Of a stretch of 64,000 nucleotides of DNA, positions 34,603-45,377 are shown one piece after another. The stretch comes from Demequina soli (GTDB taxonomy: Bacteria > Actinomycetota > Actinomycetes > Actinomycetales > Demequinaceae). The stretch's first letter is position 1. Every line of letters starts with the position of its first letter. Location: the NCBI RefSeq assembly GCF_000971195.1, contig NZ_BBLZ01000003.1, positions 395,642 through 459,641 of the forward strand. Direction: 5' to 3'. The notes under the pieces are model-generated. The model had not been told where the DNA came from. It was given only the letters and a program-made list of their open reading frames with translations, and did no database searches. Both the position numbers and the translations under genes were made by a program.

Positions 34603-36129
34603 CTACTCGTCGTCCTTGCTCGGATCGGTCCAGTGGCCGGCGTCGCGCTCGGTCCACAGCTCCTTGCGGGCCTCCGCGCGGGCGTCCATCGTCTCCTTGT
34701 GGGCCTGACGCTTCTCCGCGCGGGTGGCGCGGTCGTGACGCTCGTGCTGCTCGATGCGCAGGTCGGAGCCGCGCTGGCCGAGCAGCTCGGCGCCCGCCAT
34801 CATGGTGGGCTCCCAGTCGAACATGATGCCGCCCAGGCGCGGGCCGATGACGACCTCGCAGCCGGGGGTCGCGCCGGCCTTGAACAGCGCGGTCTCGACG
34901 CCCGCCTTCGCGAGACGGTCCGCCAGGTAGCCGACGGCCTCGTCGTTGGCGAAGTTGGTCTGCTTGACCCAGCGCTCGACCTTGGCGCCGCGCACCTGGT
35001 AGTAGTCCTCGGCGCCGTCGCGCACGTGGGTGACGGTGAAGCCGGACTCGTCGACGGCCTTGGGCCGGATGACGATGGGCGCCTTCTCGAGCACCGGGAT
35101 CTTCGCGCGCTCCTCCTCGACCATCGCGGCGAGCGCGAAGCCGAGCTCCTTGAGTCCCTCGTGGCTCACGGCGCTCACCTCGAAGATCGGCATCCCGCGC
35201 TCCTCGAGCTCGGGACGCACGATCGCGGCGAGGTCCTTGCCGTCGGGGATGTCGACCTTGTTGAGGATGATGATCTGGGGGCGGTCGGCGAGCGGCACGC
35301 CGCTGATCGCCTCGTCGCCCGAGTACGCGCGCAGCTCCTTCGCGATGATGTCGAGGTCGCGCAGCGGGTCGCGGTCGCTCTCGAGCGTCGCGGTGTCGAG
35401 CACGTGCGCGATCACCGAGCAGCGCTCGATGTGACGCAGGAAGTCGTGGCCGAGGCCGCGGCCCTCCGACGCACCCTCGATGAGGCCGGGCACGTCCGCG
35501 ATCGTGTAGCGGGTCGAGCCGGACTGCACCACGCCGAGGTTCGGCACGAGCGTGGTGAACGGGTAGTCGGCGATCTTGGGGCGCACGCGGCTCATGGCCG
35601 CGATGAGCGACGACTTGCCGGCGCTCGGGAAGCCCACGAGCGCGACGTCGGCGATCGACTTGAGCTCGAGGACGGCCGAGGCCTCCTCGCCCGGCTCGCC
35701 CAGCAGCGCGAAGCCGGGGGCCTTGCGCTTCATGGTGGCGAGGGCCGCGTTGCCCAGGCCGCCGCGGCCGCCGGCCGCGAGGACGTACTCCGCGCCCTCG
35801 CCCACGAGGTCGGCGAGGACCTCGCCCTCGCGCGTCTTCACGATCGTGCCGTTGGGCACGCCCAGGCGCAGATCCGCGGCGTTGGCGCCGTGACGCATGT
35901 CGCCGGCGCCCTGCTTGCCGTTCTCCGCGGTGCGGTGGGGCGCGTGGTGGTAGTCGAGCAGCGTGGTCACCTGCGGGTCCACCACGAGCACGACCGAGCC
36001 GCCGCGGCCGCCGTTGCCGCCGTCGGGGCCGCCGAGCGGCTTGAACTTCTCGCGGTGGACGGAGGCGACGCCGTGGCCGCCGTTGCCCGCCGTGACGTGC
36101 AGCGTCACGCGGTCGACGAACGATGCCAT
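34603..36129 (-). CDS. obg: Obg-family GTPase
   Basis: The 508-residue protein has an N-terminal Obg glycine-rich domain (1-158; [26 protein letters not shown]), a G domain with G1 [11 protein letters not shown]3 DVPG and G4 NKVD, and a C-terminal OCT domain (about 340-420). A charged tail of about 70 residues follows. It acts in large-subunit assembly and stress signalling. GGAGG sits 6 nt before the ATG. It follows rplU-rpmA but is separated from them by a terminator. Confidence 0.97.
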   Translation of the reverse strand: MASFVDRVTLHVTAGNGGHGVASVHREKFKPLGGPDGGNGGRGGSVVLVVDPQVTTLLDYHHAPHRTAENGKQGAGDMRHGANAADLRLGVPNGTIVKTREGEVLADLVGEGAEYVLAAGGRGGLGNAALATMKRKAPGFALLGEPGEEASAVLELKSIADVALVGFPSAGKSSLIAAMSRVRPKIADYPFTTLVPNLGVVQSGSTRYTIADVPGLIEGASEGRGLGHDFLRHIERCSVIAHVLDTATLESDRDPLRDLDIIAKELRAYSGDEAISGVPLADRPQIIILNKVDIPDGKDLAAIVRPELEERGMPIFEVSAVSHEGLKELGFALAAMVEEERAKIPVLEKAPIVIRPKAVDESGFTVTHVRDGAEDYYQVRGAKVERWVKQTNFANDEAVGYLADRLAKAGVETALFKAGATPGCEVVIGPRLGGIMFDWEPTMMAGAELLGQRGSDLRIEQHERHDRATRAEKRQAHKETMDARAEARKELWTERDAGHWTDPSKDDE

Positions 36130-36152
36130 GGGTGCCTCCTGGTGCACGCGGC

Positions 36153-36193
36153 GGGGCGACGATGCGCGCGGGGGTGTCCCCCGCATCGTCCCC
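36153..36193. repeat. Hairpin built from two inverted copies of the GACGATGCG word
   Basis: GACGATGCG (36158-36166) pairs with CGCATCGTC (36182-36190), extended by GGG/CCC outside a one-base bulge, with a G/C-rich inner loop. The right arm is a full copy of the repeated 10-mer, while the left arm has a C inserted after GG. It lies in the obg leader. Confidence 0.7.
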
Positions 36194-36206
36194 AGCCTAG
36201 AAACAA

Positions 36207-36239
36207 GTCAGGGGCGCTGCCTCGCGGCGCGCCCCTGAC
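36207..36239 (-). terminator. Terminator of the rplU-rpmA operon
   Basis: Perfect 11-bp arms (GTCAGGGGCGC and its complement) with an 11-nt loop are followed on the reverse strand by TTGTTT, 22 bp after the rpmA stop. This is a convincing intrinsic terminator. Confidence 0.85.
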
Positions 36240-36260
36240 CGAAGTGTGGGTGTCGAGTGC

Positions 36261-36512
36261 TTACGCCTCGACGATGTCGATGACCTTGCGGCCACGACGC
36301 TGACCGAACTGGACCGAACCGGCGGCCAGCGCGAACAGCGTGTCGTCCTTGCCGCGGCCGACGTTGTTGCCCGGGTGGAAGTGCGTGCCACGCTGGCGGA
36401 CGATGATCTCGCCTGCGTTGACAACCTCGCCACCGAAGCGCTTCACGCCGAGGTACTGGGGGTTCGAGTCGCGACCGTTGCGCGAGGAGCTCGCGCCCTT
36501 CTTGTGTGCCAT
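36261..36512 (-). CDS. rpmA: 50S ribosomal protein bL27
   Basis: This 83-residue protein begins [28 protein letters not shown] and continues [25 protein letters not shown], the bL27 signature. The N-terminal tail reaches the peptidyl-transferase centre. It has no cleavable N-extension of the Firmicutes kind. It is 14 bp downstream of rplU in the same operon. Confidence 0.98.
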   Translation of the reverse strand: MAHKKGASSSRNGRDSNPQYLGVKRFGGEVVNAGEIIVRQRGTHFHPGNNVGRGKDDTLFALAAGSVQFGQRRGRKVIDIVEA

Positions 36513-36526
36513 GAGTGTCTCCTCGC

Positions 36527-36835
36527 TTACTTGATGCCGGTGACCTTGAGGCGCGTCAGGTCCTGTCGGTGACCGATGCGCTTGCGGTAGCCAGTCTTGT
36601 TCTTGTACTTGAGGATGGTGATCTTCGGGCCGCGCTCGTCGCGCACGACCTCGGCGGTCACCTTGACCTTGGCCAGCGCCTTCGCGTCGGAGGTGATCTT
36701 GTCACCGTCGACGAGCAGCACCGGAGCGAGCTCGACGGTCGAACCGGCGTCTGCCTTCAGACGGTCGACCACGACGACGTCGCCCACGGAGACCTTCTCC
36801 TGGCGGCCACCGGCCTTCACAATCGCGTACACCAT
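36527..36835 (-). CDS. rplU: 50S ribosomal protein bL21
   Basis: The 102-residue protein starts [26 protein letters not shown] and ends [19 protein letters not shown], a full-length bL21. The start is the ATG after GAGGAATAGAC; an open upstream extension is not family-like. A promoter lies about 115 bp upstream. Confidence 0.97.
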   Translation of the reverse strand: MVYAIVKAGGRQEKVSVGDVVVVDRLKADAGSTVELAPVLLVDGDKITSDAKALAKVKVTAEVVRDERGPKITILKYKNKTGYRKRIGHRQDLTRLKVTGIK

Positions 36836-36949
36836 GTCTATTCCTCGTGAAACTCGTTGGTACGACCCCGAATGAGGTCGGATTTCCTGCCGCAGCCGCT
36901 CCCGATGAGGGCGCAGGCAGGGCCTCAGCGCTCGACGCGCCGACGTACA

Positions 36950-36979
36950 AATGTACCCGCTGCACACCTCGCCGGTCAA
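36950..36979 (-). promoter_or_regulatory. Sigma-70-type promoter of rplU-rpmA
   Basis: TTGACC (36979-36974), an 18-bp spacer and TACATT (36955-36950), with transcription expected near 36943, about 108 nt before the rplU ATG. Confidence 0.65.
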
Positions 36980-37232
36980 ACCGGGCGTGTCACCCGCGGA
37001 CGCCGTCGGGACGGCCCGTCCGACACTGCCAACGGATCTCTCCGCGACACGCCGTCGCCGGCGTGTCCGGGCTTCACTCTACCGCCCCCGCCGCTCTTGC
37101 CGAGCGGGGACCGGTGCGCGCGAGTCACGGCGACTCACCCCGGTCCGCCGCAAGTGAACCCGGGGTAACGCTCAGATGAATGTCACCCAGAGGCACTTGC
37201 TGCATTACCAGGGAAATCGGAAACTCGAGCCA

Positions 37233-37250
37233 CTGGCGGCAATCCGCCAG
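37233..37250 (+). promoter_or_regulatory. Leader hairpin before the small secreted protein gene
   Basis: Perfect 7-bp arms CTGGCGG/CCGCCAG enclose the loop CAAT, 12 bp before the AAAGGGA ribosome binding site. It could affect translation or RNA stability. Confidence 0.4.
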
Positions 37251-37274
37251 CACGCGGATCAAAGGGAGTCTGCC

Positions 37275-37595
37275 ATGAGGAAGGTCGTCGAGGTCATCGC
37301 GCCCCTTGCCGTCGGCGCAGCGCTGGTGCTGGGCGTCGCGGCACCAGCGAGCGCCTACGCGGGCGCAGAGCAAGGCACCAAGTACTGCACTGAGGACAGC
37401 CCTGTGGCCACGAAGATCCGTGCCGACGGCACGCACTCCCACACCCAGCGCAACTACACGTCCGTCTTCTCGGACTACGGCTACGTTCACTACAGCTACA
37501 AGGGCTGGGGCTTCGCGTCCGCGTCGTACTACCTCACCGGCGGGATCGGCTACTTCTCGTACACGGACTCCAGTGCCTACTGCGCTGCTGACTGA
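37275..37595 (+). CDS. Small secreted two-cysteine, aromatic-rich protein
   Basis: This 106-residue protein has a clear signal peptide (MRKVVEVIAPLAVGAALVLGVAAPASA, cleavage before YAG). The mature part is about 79 residues, with one Cys near each end (KYC, AYC), which allows a disulphide. It is rich in Tyr, Ser and Gly (YTSVFSDYGYVHYSYKGWGFASASYYLTGG). AAAGGGA precedes the ATG. I do not recognise a family. It lies immediately ahead of a lipoprotein, a peptidoglycan-binding adaptor and an ABC exporter, a setting that resembles bacteriocin operons such as lactococcin 972 types, but the sequence match is too weak to assign. Confidence 0.7.
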   Translation: MRKVVEVIAPLAVGAALVLGVAAPASAYAGAEQGTKYCTEDSPVATKIRADGTHSHTQRNYTSVFSDYGYVHYSYKGWGFASASYYLTGGIGYFSYTDSSAYCAAD

Positions 37596-37641
37596 TCCGG
37601 GGCCCGGCGCCCACCTGATCGCCCGCAGCCGTGAGCGTTCC

Positions 37642-38136
37642 ATGCTCGCGGCTGCGGCTGTGGTCGTCGCCCTCGCGCTCACAGGGTGCACGCACGCCCC
37701 AGTGCCGGTGACGGACTCCGGCACCCTGTCACCCGCTGCCGGCGCGGTCCACCAGGTCGCGGACCGCTACGACGCGATCTACTCCTGCATGGTGGACCGC
37801 GGCCTGCCGATCACCATTGAGAATGGCGGCTACTCCTACGACAACACGGTGCTCGACCAAGGCACCATCGACGCGACCTTCGACACGTGCGAGAGCGAAC
37901 TCATGTCCTCCGGCGAGATCGGCGCCGATCCTCTCGACGACCCGGCGTATCTCAGCGCGGTCTTCGACGATCTCCTGGTTCAGGCCGAGTGTCTGGTTTC
38001 ACACGGCTACCCCGTAGATGAACCGCCGTCGCGCGAGGCATGGATCGACTCGAAGGGAGCGGTGTGGAGCCCGTTCGACGCCGTCGCCGACGGCACCGTC
38101 GAGACGCTCGCCGAGGCGGAGTCCGCATGCCTGTAG
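37642..38136 (+). CDS. Putative lipoprotein with conserved-looking Cys residues
   Basis: About 164 residues. The N-terminus is hydrophobic (MLAAAAVVVALALTGC) and ends in an L-T-G-C lipobox. The mature protein contains paired Cys (YSCMVDRGL, DTCESEL, AECLVSHGY, ESACL) and is acidic. The chosen ATG leaves the signal peptide without a basic n-region. The frame is open back into the previous gene, and a CTG about nine codons upstream would add LIARSRERS, so the start is uncertain. No function is recognised. It may be an immunity or accessory lipoprotein for the secreted protein (inference). Confidence 0.65.
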   Translation: MLAAAAVVVALALTGCTHAPVPVTDSGTLSPAAGAVHQVADRYDAIYSCMVDRGLPITIENGGYSYDNTVLDQGTIDATFDTCESELMSSGEIGADPLDDPAYLSAVFDDLLVQAECLVSHGYPVDEPPSREAWIDSKGAVWSPFDAVADGTVETLAEAESACL

Positions 38137-38152
38137 AGCGAAGGACCGTCAG

Positions 38153-39199
38153 GTGAGACGCCGCATCGCGGCGGCCACGGTGTGGCTCGCGTCGGTCGCG
38201 ATGGTCTCCGTTCTCACGTGGTCCGCGACCGAGCGCGCGCTCGCCTCCGAACCTGCGGGCCACGCGGACGACGCTTCGGTGACCGCGGTGGTGGCCGAGG
38301 GAACGGTGAGCCGCGAGATCCCCGCGACGGCGACGTTGACCTGGCCGGTTATGGCGGAGGTCCAGGCGGGCGCGGACGGTGTGGTCACGCGTCGAGTCGA
38401 CGCTATCGCGGCAGACCAGGGGTCGACGCTCGCTTGGGTAGACGAGCGCCCCATCGTCGTCGCACTCGGCGACGTGCCGATGTACCGTCAGCTGTCGGTG
38501 GGCACGCACGGTCGCGACGTCGAGCAGCTGCAGCGCCTGCTCGTCGAGATCGGCGCGCTCGCCGCCGACGGGGGGATCGACGGAGTGTTCGGCGCGTCGA
38601 CCGCGACCGCAGTGGAACGCTGGGAACGCGCGCTGGGTGGTGCCGCACCCGCGGATGGCGTCGTCGACCTGGGGCAGGTCGTGTTCGTTCCACAGCTGCC
38701 GGCCTCGTTCGCGCCGACGGCGGATCTCTCGGTCGGAGTACGCCTCGCAGCCGGCGAGCCGATCGGGGCCATCCGCGCCTCGACACCCGTGCTGACCATC
38801 CTGACCGAAGGCGACGTCGCACCGACGTTCCGGGTCGGCATGACGGTCAGCGCGGCGACGCCCGCGGGAGATGTCGCGGGCTCCCTCGGTCAGCCCGAGA
38901 AGACCGACGAGGGGCAGACGCGCATCCCGGTCGAGCTCGCGGACCACTGTGCGGCGCAGTGCGCCGACATCGCCGATGGAGCCCAGCTCGCTGTTGTGAT
39001 CCAGGTGGTCTCGCCCGTCACGGGCGCGTGCGTACCGGTCGGCGCGATCCGCCAGGATGCCGTCGGCGAGACGTTCGTCATCACCGCGACCGGGGCGAGG
39101 CAGCGGGTGACGGTCCTGGCAGCGGACCGCGGCGTCGCCGTGGTCGAGGGCGTCGCGATCGGCACCACCGTGGTGCTAGCCGAGGTCGGCGCGTCATGA
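38153..39199 (+). CDS. Membrane-anchored efflux adaptor with peptidoglycan-binding domain
   Basis: The product is 348 residues. One N-terminal membrane helix (about 4-25) is followed by an outside region that begins like a MacA/HlyD-type adaptor (AEGTVSREIPATATLTWPVMAEVQAGADGVVTRRV). It then carries a peptidoglycan-binding domain 1 (about residues 103-160; LSVGTHGRDVEQLQRLLVEIGALAADGGIDGVFGASTATAVERWERAL) inserted before the C-terminal beta-barrel. It would link the ABC exporter to the cell wall. The GTG start follows the lipoprotein by 16 bp, and its end overlaps the ATPase gene by 4 bp. Confidence 0.82.
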   Translation: MRRRIAAATVWLASVAMVSVLTWSATERALASEPAGHADDASVTAVVAEGTVSREIPATATLTWPVMAEVQAGADGVVTRRVDAIAADQGSTLAWVDERPIVVALGDVPMYRQLSVGTHGRDVEQLQRLLVEIGALAADGGIDGVFGASTATAVERWERALGGAAPADGVVDLGQVVFVPQLPASFAPTADLSVGVRLAAGEPIGAIRASTPVLTILTEGDVAPTFRVGMTVSAATPAGDVAGSLGQPEKTDEGQTRIPVELADHCAAQCADIADGAQLAVVIQVVSPVTGACVPVGAIRQDAVGETFVITATGARQRVTVLAADRGVAVVEGVAIGTTVVLAEVGAS

Positions 39200-39867
39200 T
39201 CGCCCTGCGCGACGTCACCTTCCAGTACCGCTCGGACTCCACCCCCGTACTCGATGGGGTCGACCTCACGCTCGCGCCCGGTGCGCTCACCGCGCTGCGG
39301 GGTCCCTCCGGATGCGGCAAGTCGACGCTCATGTACCTCTGCGGACTCATGCTGACGCCGCAAGATGGGGAGGTCCTGCTGAACGGACGTACTGTCTCAC
39401 ACCTGCCGGACCGGCATCGCAGCCGACTGCGCGCCGCGTCCATCGGCTTCGTCTTCCAGGATGCGATGCTCGACACCACGAGGTCGGTGATCGACAACGT
39501 GACCGAGGGCGCGGCCTTCACCGGCCGCGCCCCACGCGACATCGCGGCACGTGCCCACGCCCTGCTCGCCGAGTTCGAGCTGAGCGACCACGCGCGTGCA
39601 AAGGCGAGCTCACTGTCAGGCGGGCAGTCGCAACGCGTGGCGCTTTGCCGTGCGCTCGTCAAGGCGCCGACCGTGATCCTCGCCGACGAGCCGAGCGGAA
39701 ACCTTGACCGCGCGAACGGCGACCGCGTCGTGGACCGGCTCCGGGACGAGGCGCATCGTCACGGCACCAGCGTGCTCGTGGTGACCCACGACGACCGGCT
39801 CGCGGCAAGGTGTGACGCGTCCATCGAGTTCGAGGTACTCAGTGCGCACCGCTCGGCTGCTCCGTGA
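39196..39867 (+). CDS. ABC transporter ATP-binding protein, MacB/LolD type
   Basis: The product is 223 residues. Walker A is GPSGCGKST, the Q-loop is GFVFQDAML, the signature is SLSGGQSQRVALCRAL, Walker B is VILADEPSGNLD, and the H-loop is VVTHD. All catalytic elements are intact. Subfamily features fit the ATPases that drive FtsX-fold permeases (MacB, LolD), matching the next gene. It overlaps both neighbours, so stoichiometric synthesis is likely. Confidence 0.92.
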   Translation: MIALRDVTFQYRSDSTPVLDGVDLTLAPGALTALRGPSGCGKSTLMYLCGLMLTPQDGEVLLNGRTVSHLPDRHRSRLRAASIGFVFQDAMLDTTRSVIDNVTEGAAFTGRAPRDIAARAHALLAEFELSDHARAKASSLSGGQSQRVALCRALVKAPTVILADEPSGNLDRANGDRVVDRLRDEAHRHGTSVLVVTHDDRLAARCDASIEFEVLSAHRSAAP

Positions 39868-40912
39868 AGCGTGGCGCGCGGCCGTGGCCGCGCGCGTGAT
39901 GTCGGCCCTGGTGCTCCTGGTCGTGGCCGCGGCGCTCGTGTCGGCGGCGCTCACCTCGGGCCGCGCCGAGGTCGCGGCCGCCCGCGTTGCCGACGAGCTC
40001 GACTCCCCAGAGTTCCGGGTGACGGTCGTCTCCACCGAGTCCGCCGTCACCATCTCGCGTCTGGCGCTCGAGACCTACGCAGCGCGTTCCGACGTGGATG
40101 TCGTCGTCGCCGTCGGCGACGCGGTGGACATGAGACCGACCGTGCTGGGTGGCGGAGGCGCTCCTGTCCCCGTGCGCGAGGTGGCCCTGGCGGGAGCAGA
40201 ACCGACGCTGATCGCCTTCCCCGGAGGCGGTTTGCCGGGGCTCTACATGCCGTCCTCGGGTCGGGATGTCGCAATCCGCGAGTACGCGCGGCGAGACGGC
40301 GTCGGCATTCCGGTGGCCGGCACGTATCGAGCGGATGCGACCGCCTTCACATCGCTGGCCGGGTCGGGCCTCGTGCTGGACGACGACGAGCCGATCGAGG
40401 CGCGCGCGGTCTACGTCCTGGCACCCTCTCCGGCTCTGGCGGCCCGCCACGCGCTCGATGCCCCGGCGCTCTTCGGCGAGGCTGCGACCCAGGTCTCGAC
40501 CACCGCCGGTTCCCTTGAGTCGCATGAAGCGATCCGCGTCGAGGTCGATCGGTTCTCGCGCTACCTGGTGCTCGCGCTCGCAGGCGGCGGCGCGGCGCTG
40601 ATCGGCATCATCGTGGTGGTGTGGACGCTTCTCCGACAGCGCGACCTCGGGCGTCGCCGTGCGCTCGGCGCAACGCGAACGACAATCGTCGCCATCGCCA
40701 CCGCCCAGGTCGGCCTGCTCGCGGTCGGTGGCACCATGGTCGCGATGGTCACGCTCGGGATCGGCGCGGCGGCCGACGCGGTGAGCGCTCCGTCGGTGAC
40801 CTACCAGCTCGCGATCGGCTGGCTCCTCATAGTCGCCGCATCCGCCGCGACGGCGGTTCCCTCATGGGTGTTGAGCCTGCGAGATCCGGTACGCGTCCTG
40901 CGCCAACCTTGA
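39842..40912 (+). CDS. ABC transporter permease with FtsX-like domain
   Basis: The product is 356 residues. TM1 lies at about 15-38, then a roughly 200-residue outside domain, then three C-terminal helices. RQRDLGRRRALGATRTTIVAIATAQVGLLAVGG is the FtsX/MacB cytosolic coupling segment. The GTG start overlaps the ATPase gene by 26 bp. MacB-type systems do not carry substrate through the membrane but drive its release from the outer leaflet via the adaptor, which fits a secreted-protein or antimicrobial-peptide role. Confidence 0.83.
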   Translation: MRTARLLREAWRAAVAARVMSALVLLVVAAALVSAALTSGRAEVAAARVADELDSPEFRVTVVSTESAVTISRLALETYAARSDVDVVVAVGDAVDMRPTVLGGGGAPVPVREVALAGAEPTLIAFPGGGLPGLYMPSSGRDVAIREYARRDGVGIPVAGTYRADATAFTSLAGSGLVLDDDEPIEARAVYVLAPSPALAARHALDAPALFGEAATQVSTTAGSLESHEAIRVEVDRFSRYLVLALAGGGAALIGIIVVVWTLLRQRDLGRRRALGATRTTIVAIATAQVGLLAVGGTMVAMVTLGIGAAADAVSAPSVTYQLAIGWLLIVAASAATAVPSWVLSLRDPVRVLRQP

Positions 40913-40923
40913 CGGACACGCGT

Positions 40924-40953
40924 CGAGGCGCGCCCCTCGCGGGACGCGCCTCG
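40924..40953. terminator. Bidirectional terminator between the ABC operon and rne
   Basis: Perfect 9-bp arms CGAGGCGCG/CGCGCCTCG with a 12-nt loop, 11 bp after the permease stop and 20 bp after the converging rne stop. Confidence 0.6.
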
Positions 40954-40973
40954 TTCATGATGCGTGGACGGGC

Positions 40974-43427
<2,454 letters not shown>

Positions 43428-43671
43428 CGCGGGTACCTCGAATCGGGACCGCCCACACGCGGTCCCGACCTCATCGTCGTTCGTGGCTCGCAAGCGGCCA
43501 CGGAAGTCTGCTGGTCGCGGCGGACAGCGGCGATCTCGAGCGCCCATCCCCGATTTCTCCGCAGATGGCCTGTAGGCCTGCGTGATCCGGCGGGACTGGC
43601 AGCTACGTCCTCGCTGCGTCTGTCGCGCGGTGGGCATCCGGTGTGGCTGGATGCCTGACCTGCAGGCCATT

Positions 43672-43739
43672 GTGTCACAGGAGGCTCATGACACGGGTAT
43701 CCGGCCGCGTGTCACGCGCCGTGTCCCGATCGAGACACG
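43672..43739. promoter_or_regulatory. Cluster of GTGTC half-sites upstream of cydA
   Basis: GTGTCA-N11-TGACAC (43672-43694), CGTGTCAC (43708-43715) and CGTGTC-N8-GACACG (43720-43739) give five half-sites in 68 bp. Such clustering suggests one or more dimer sites for a respiratory regulator (Rex- or CRP-like), although none matches a known consensus exactly. Confidence 0.45.
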
Positions 43740-43810
43740 ATCCGCCGACGGCCATCCGCCCTGCCACCAGGCCCCTTCGCGGCGTCCTCGCTGGTGCGAT
43801 CGGGCCTCCA

Positions 43811-43854
43811 GGGACCTTTGTCCCGGTGCGCCGAGCCGGCGCCGGCACTAGGTT
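43811..43854 (+). promoter_or_regulatory. Candidate DosR box and -10 of the cydABDC operon
   Basis: GGGACCTTTGTCCC (43811-43824) matches the DosR/DevR core arms GGGAC and GTCCC at the correct 4-bp spacing. TAGGTT (43849-43854) follows after 24 bp, as at the doxX promoter (23 bp). The box is about 65 bp before the cydA ATG. Confidence 0.6.
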
Positions 43855-43888
43855 TCCCGGTAGGAACACCCAAGGAGGTCCCCGTCCC

Positions 43889-45364
43889 ATGGATGCGCTC
43901 GAGCTTGCCCGTTGGCAGTTCGGTATCACCACCGTCTACCACTTCGTCCTCGTCCCCCTCACGATCGGCCTGTCGATCCTCGTCGCGATCATGCAGACCG
44001 CCTGGGTCCGCACGGGCAACGAGAGGTGGCTGCGTCTCACCAAGTTCTACGGGAAGCTGCTGCTGATCAACTTCGCGCTGGGCGTCGCCACCGGCATCGT
44101 CCAGGAGTTCCAGTTCGGGATGAGCTGGTCCGAGTACTCCCGGTTCGTCGGCGACATCTTCGGCGCGCCGCTCGCGATGGAGGCGCTGCTCGCGTTCTTC
44201 CTCGAGTCGACGTTCCTGGGCCTGTGGATCTTCGGCTGGGACCGCCTGCCGAAGAAGGTGCACCTGCTCACCGTGTGGTGCTTCTCGATCGGCTCGCTGC
44301 TGTCGGCCTACTTCATCATCGCGGCGAACTCGTGGATGCAGCACCCCGTCGGCGCGGAGTACAACCCCGAGACCGGCCGCGCCGAGATGAACGACATCGG
44401 CGCCGTGCTGACGAACAACACCACGCTGGTGGCCTTCCCGCACGTCATCGCGACCGCCTTCCTGGTCGCCGGGACCTTCGTGTCGGGCATCGCCGTCTAC
44501 TGGATGGTCCGCAAGCACCGCGAGGACGCCGACCACCCGGATGTGTCGATGTACCGCACCGCGGCGCGCTTCGGCGCGGTCGTCATGATCCTCGCGGGCG
44601 TCGGCGTCCTCATCACCGGCGACCTGCAGGCGAAGCTGATGTTCAAGCAGCAGCCCATCAAGATGGCCGCGGCCGAGGGCATCATCGACACCGAGCAGCC
44701 CGCACCGTTCTCGTTGCTCGCGATCGGCAACCTCGCGGGCGACGACCCTGCCTCCGTCCGCCACCTCATCGAGATCCCCGGCCTCACGTCCTACCTCGCG
44801 ACCGGCGACTGGAACGCCGAGGTCACCGGCCTCGACCAGCTCCAGGAGCAGTACGCGGAGCGCTACGGCGCGACCACGCCCGACGGCGAGACCATCGAGT
44901 ACCGCCCCAACCTCGCGGTCACGTACTGGTCCTTCCGCCTCATGATCGGCCTCGCGGCGTTCTCCGCCGCGCTCGCGCTGAGCATCCTGTGGTTCACGCG
45001 CAAGAAGCGCACCGCGCTGCCCGGCTGGATGAGGACGCTCGCGCTGGTGTCCCTGCCGATGCCGTACCTCGCGGCGAGCTTCGGCTGGATCTTCACGGAG
45101 ATGGGGCGCCAGCCGTTCGTGGTGGCCCCGAACCCCACGGGCTCCGACGAGATCTTCCTCATGACGCAGTTCGGCGTCTCGTCCTCGGTCAGCGCGGGCG
45201 AGATCCTCACGTCGATGATCACGTTCACCGTCGTCTACGCGGTGCTGGCCGTGTTCTGGTTCCGGCTCATCCAGCGCTACTCGGTCGAGGGCGCCCCCGA
45301 GGTCGAGGAGCCCGTGGTCCGCAAGGACGACGACCAGTCCACGCCGCTGTCGTTCGCGTACTAA
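43889..45364 (+). CDS. cydA: Cytochrome bd ubiquinol oxidase subunit I
   Basis: The 491-residue membrane protein begins MDALELARWQFGITTVYHFVLVPLTIG, with the haem b595 His near residue 18, and holds NSWMQHPVG and the quinol-site GRQPF (EMGRQPFVVAPNPTG). It lacks the long Q-loop insertion of E. coli-type CydA, as usual in Gram-positives. It couples quinol oxidation to O2 reduction at low oxygen. AAGGAGG lies 10 nt before the ATG. It is the first gene of cydABDC. Confidence 0.97.
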   Translation: MDALELARWQFGITTVYHFVLVPLTIGLSILVAIMQTAWVRTGNERWLRLTKFYGKLLLINFALGVATGIVQEFQFGMSWSEYSRFVGDIFGAPLAMEALLAFFLESTFLGLWIFGWDRLPKKVHLLTVWCFSIGSLLSAYFIIAANSWMQHPVGAEYNPETGRAEMNDIGAVLTNNTTLVAFPHVIATAFLVAGTFVSGIAVYWMVRKHREDADHPDVSMYRTAARFGAVVMILAGVGVLITGDLQAKLMFKQQPIKMAAAEGIIDTEQPAPFSLLAIGNLAGDDPASVRHLIEIPGLTSYLATGDWNAEVTGLDQLQEQYAERYGATTPDGETIEYRPNLAVTYWSFRLMIGLAAFSAALALSILWFTRKKRTALPGWMRTLALVSLPMPYLAASFGWIFTEMGRQPFVVAPNPTGSDEIFLMTQFGVSSSVSAGEILTSMITFTVVYAVLAVFWFRLIQRYSVEGAPEVEEPVVRKDDDQSTPLSFAY

Positions 45365-45377
45365 GGAGTCCCCGCTC

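Larger units (their letters stand above)
36836..37274. other. 439-bp intergenic region between rplU and the secreted-protein operon
   Basis: On the reverse strand it holds the rplU promoter and a 5' leader of roughly 100 nt. On the forward strand it holds the leader of the small secreted protein gene, including the hairpin at 37233-37250. I see no coding sequence. The right half is less G+C-rich than most of the window. Confidence 0.6.
43428..43888. other. 461-bp divergent regulatory region between rne and cydA
   Basis: It has no coding sequence I can support. It holds the rne promoter (not pinpointed), several GTGTCA-type half-sites (43672-43739), a DosR-type box (43811-43824), a -10-like TAGGTT (43849-43854) and the cydA ribosome binding site AAGGAGG. 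Confidence 0.7.

Noticed and set aside
36836-36945. A ribosomal-protein L21 leader RNA structure
   Set aside because: A leader of about 110 nt exists, but I could not draw a consistent conserved structure by eye.
37275-37595. Calling the small secreted protein a lactococcin 972 bacteriocin
   Set aside because: Gene context is similar, but I cannot align its conserved Trp/His/Tyr pattern with confidence. It is left unnamed.
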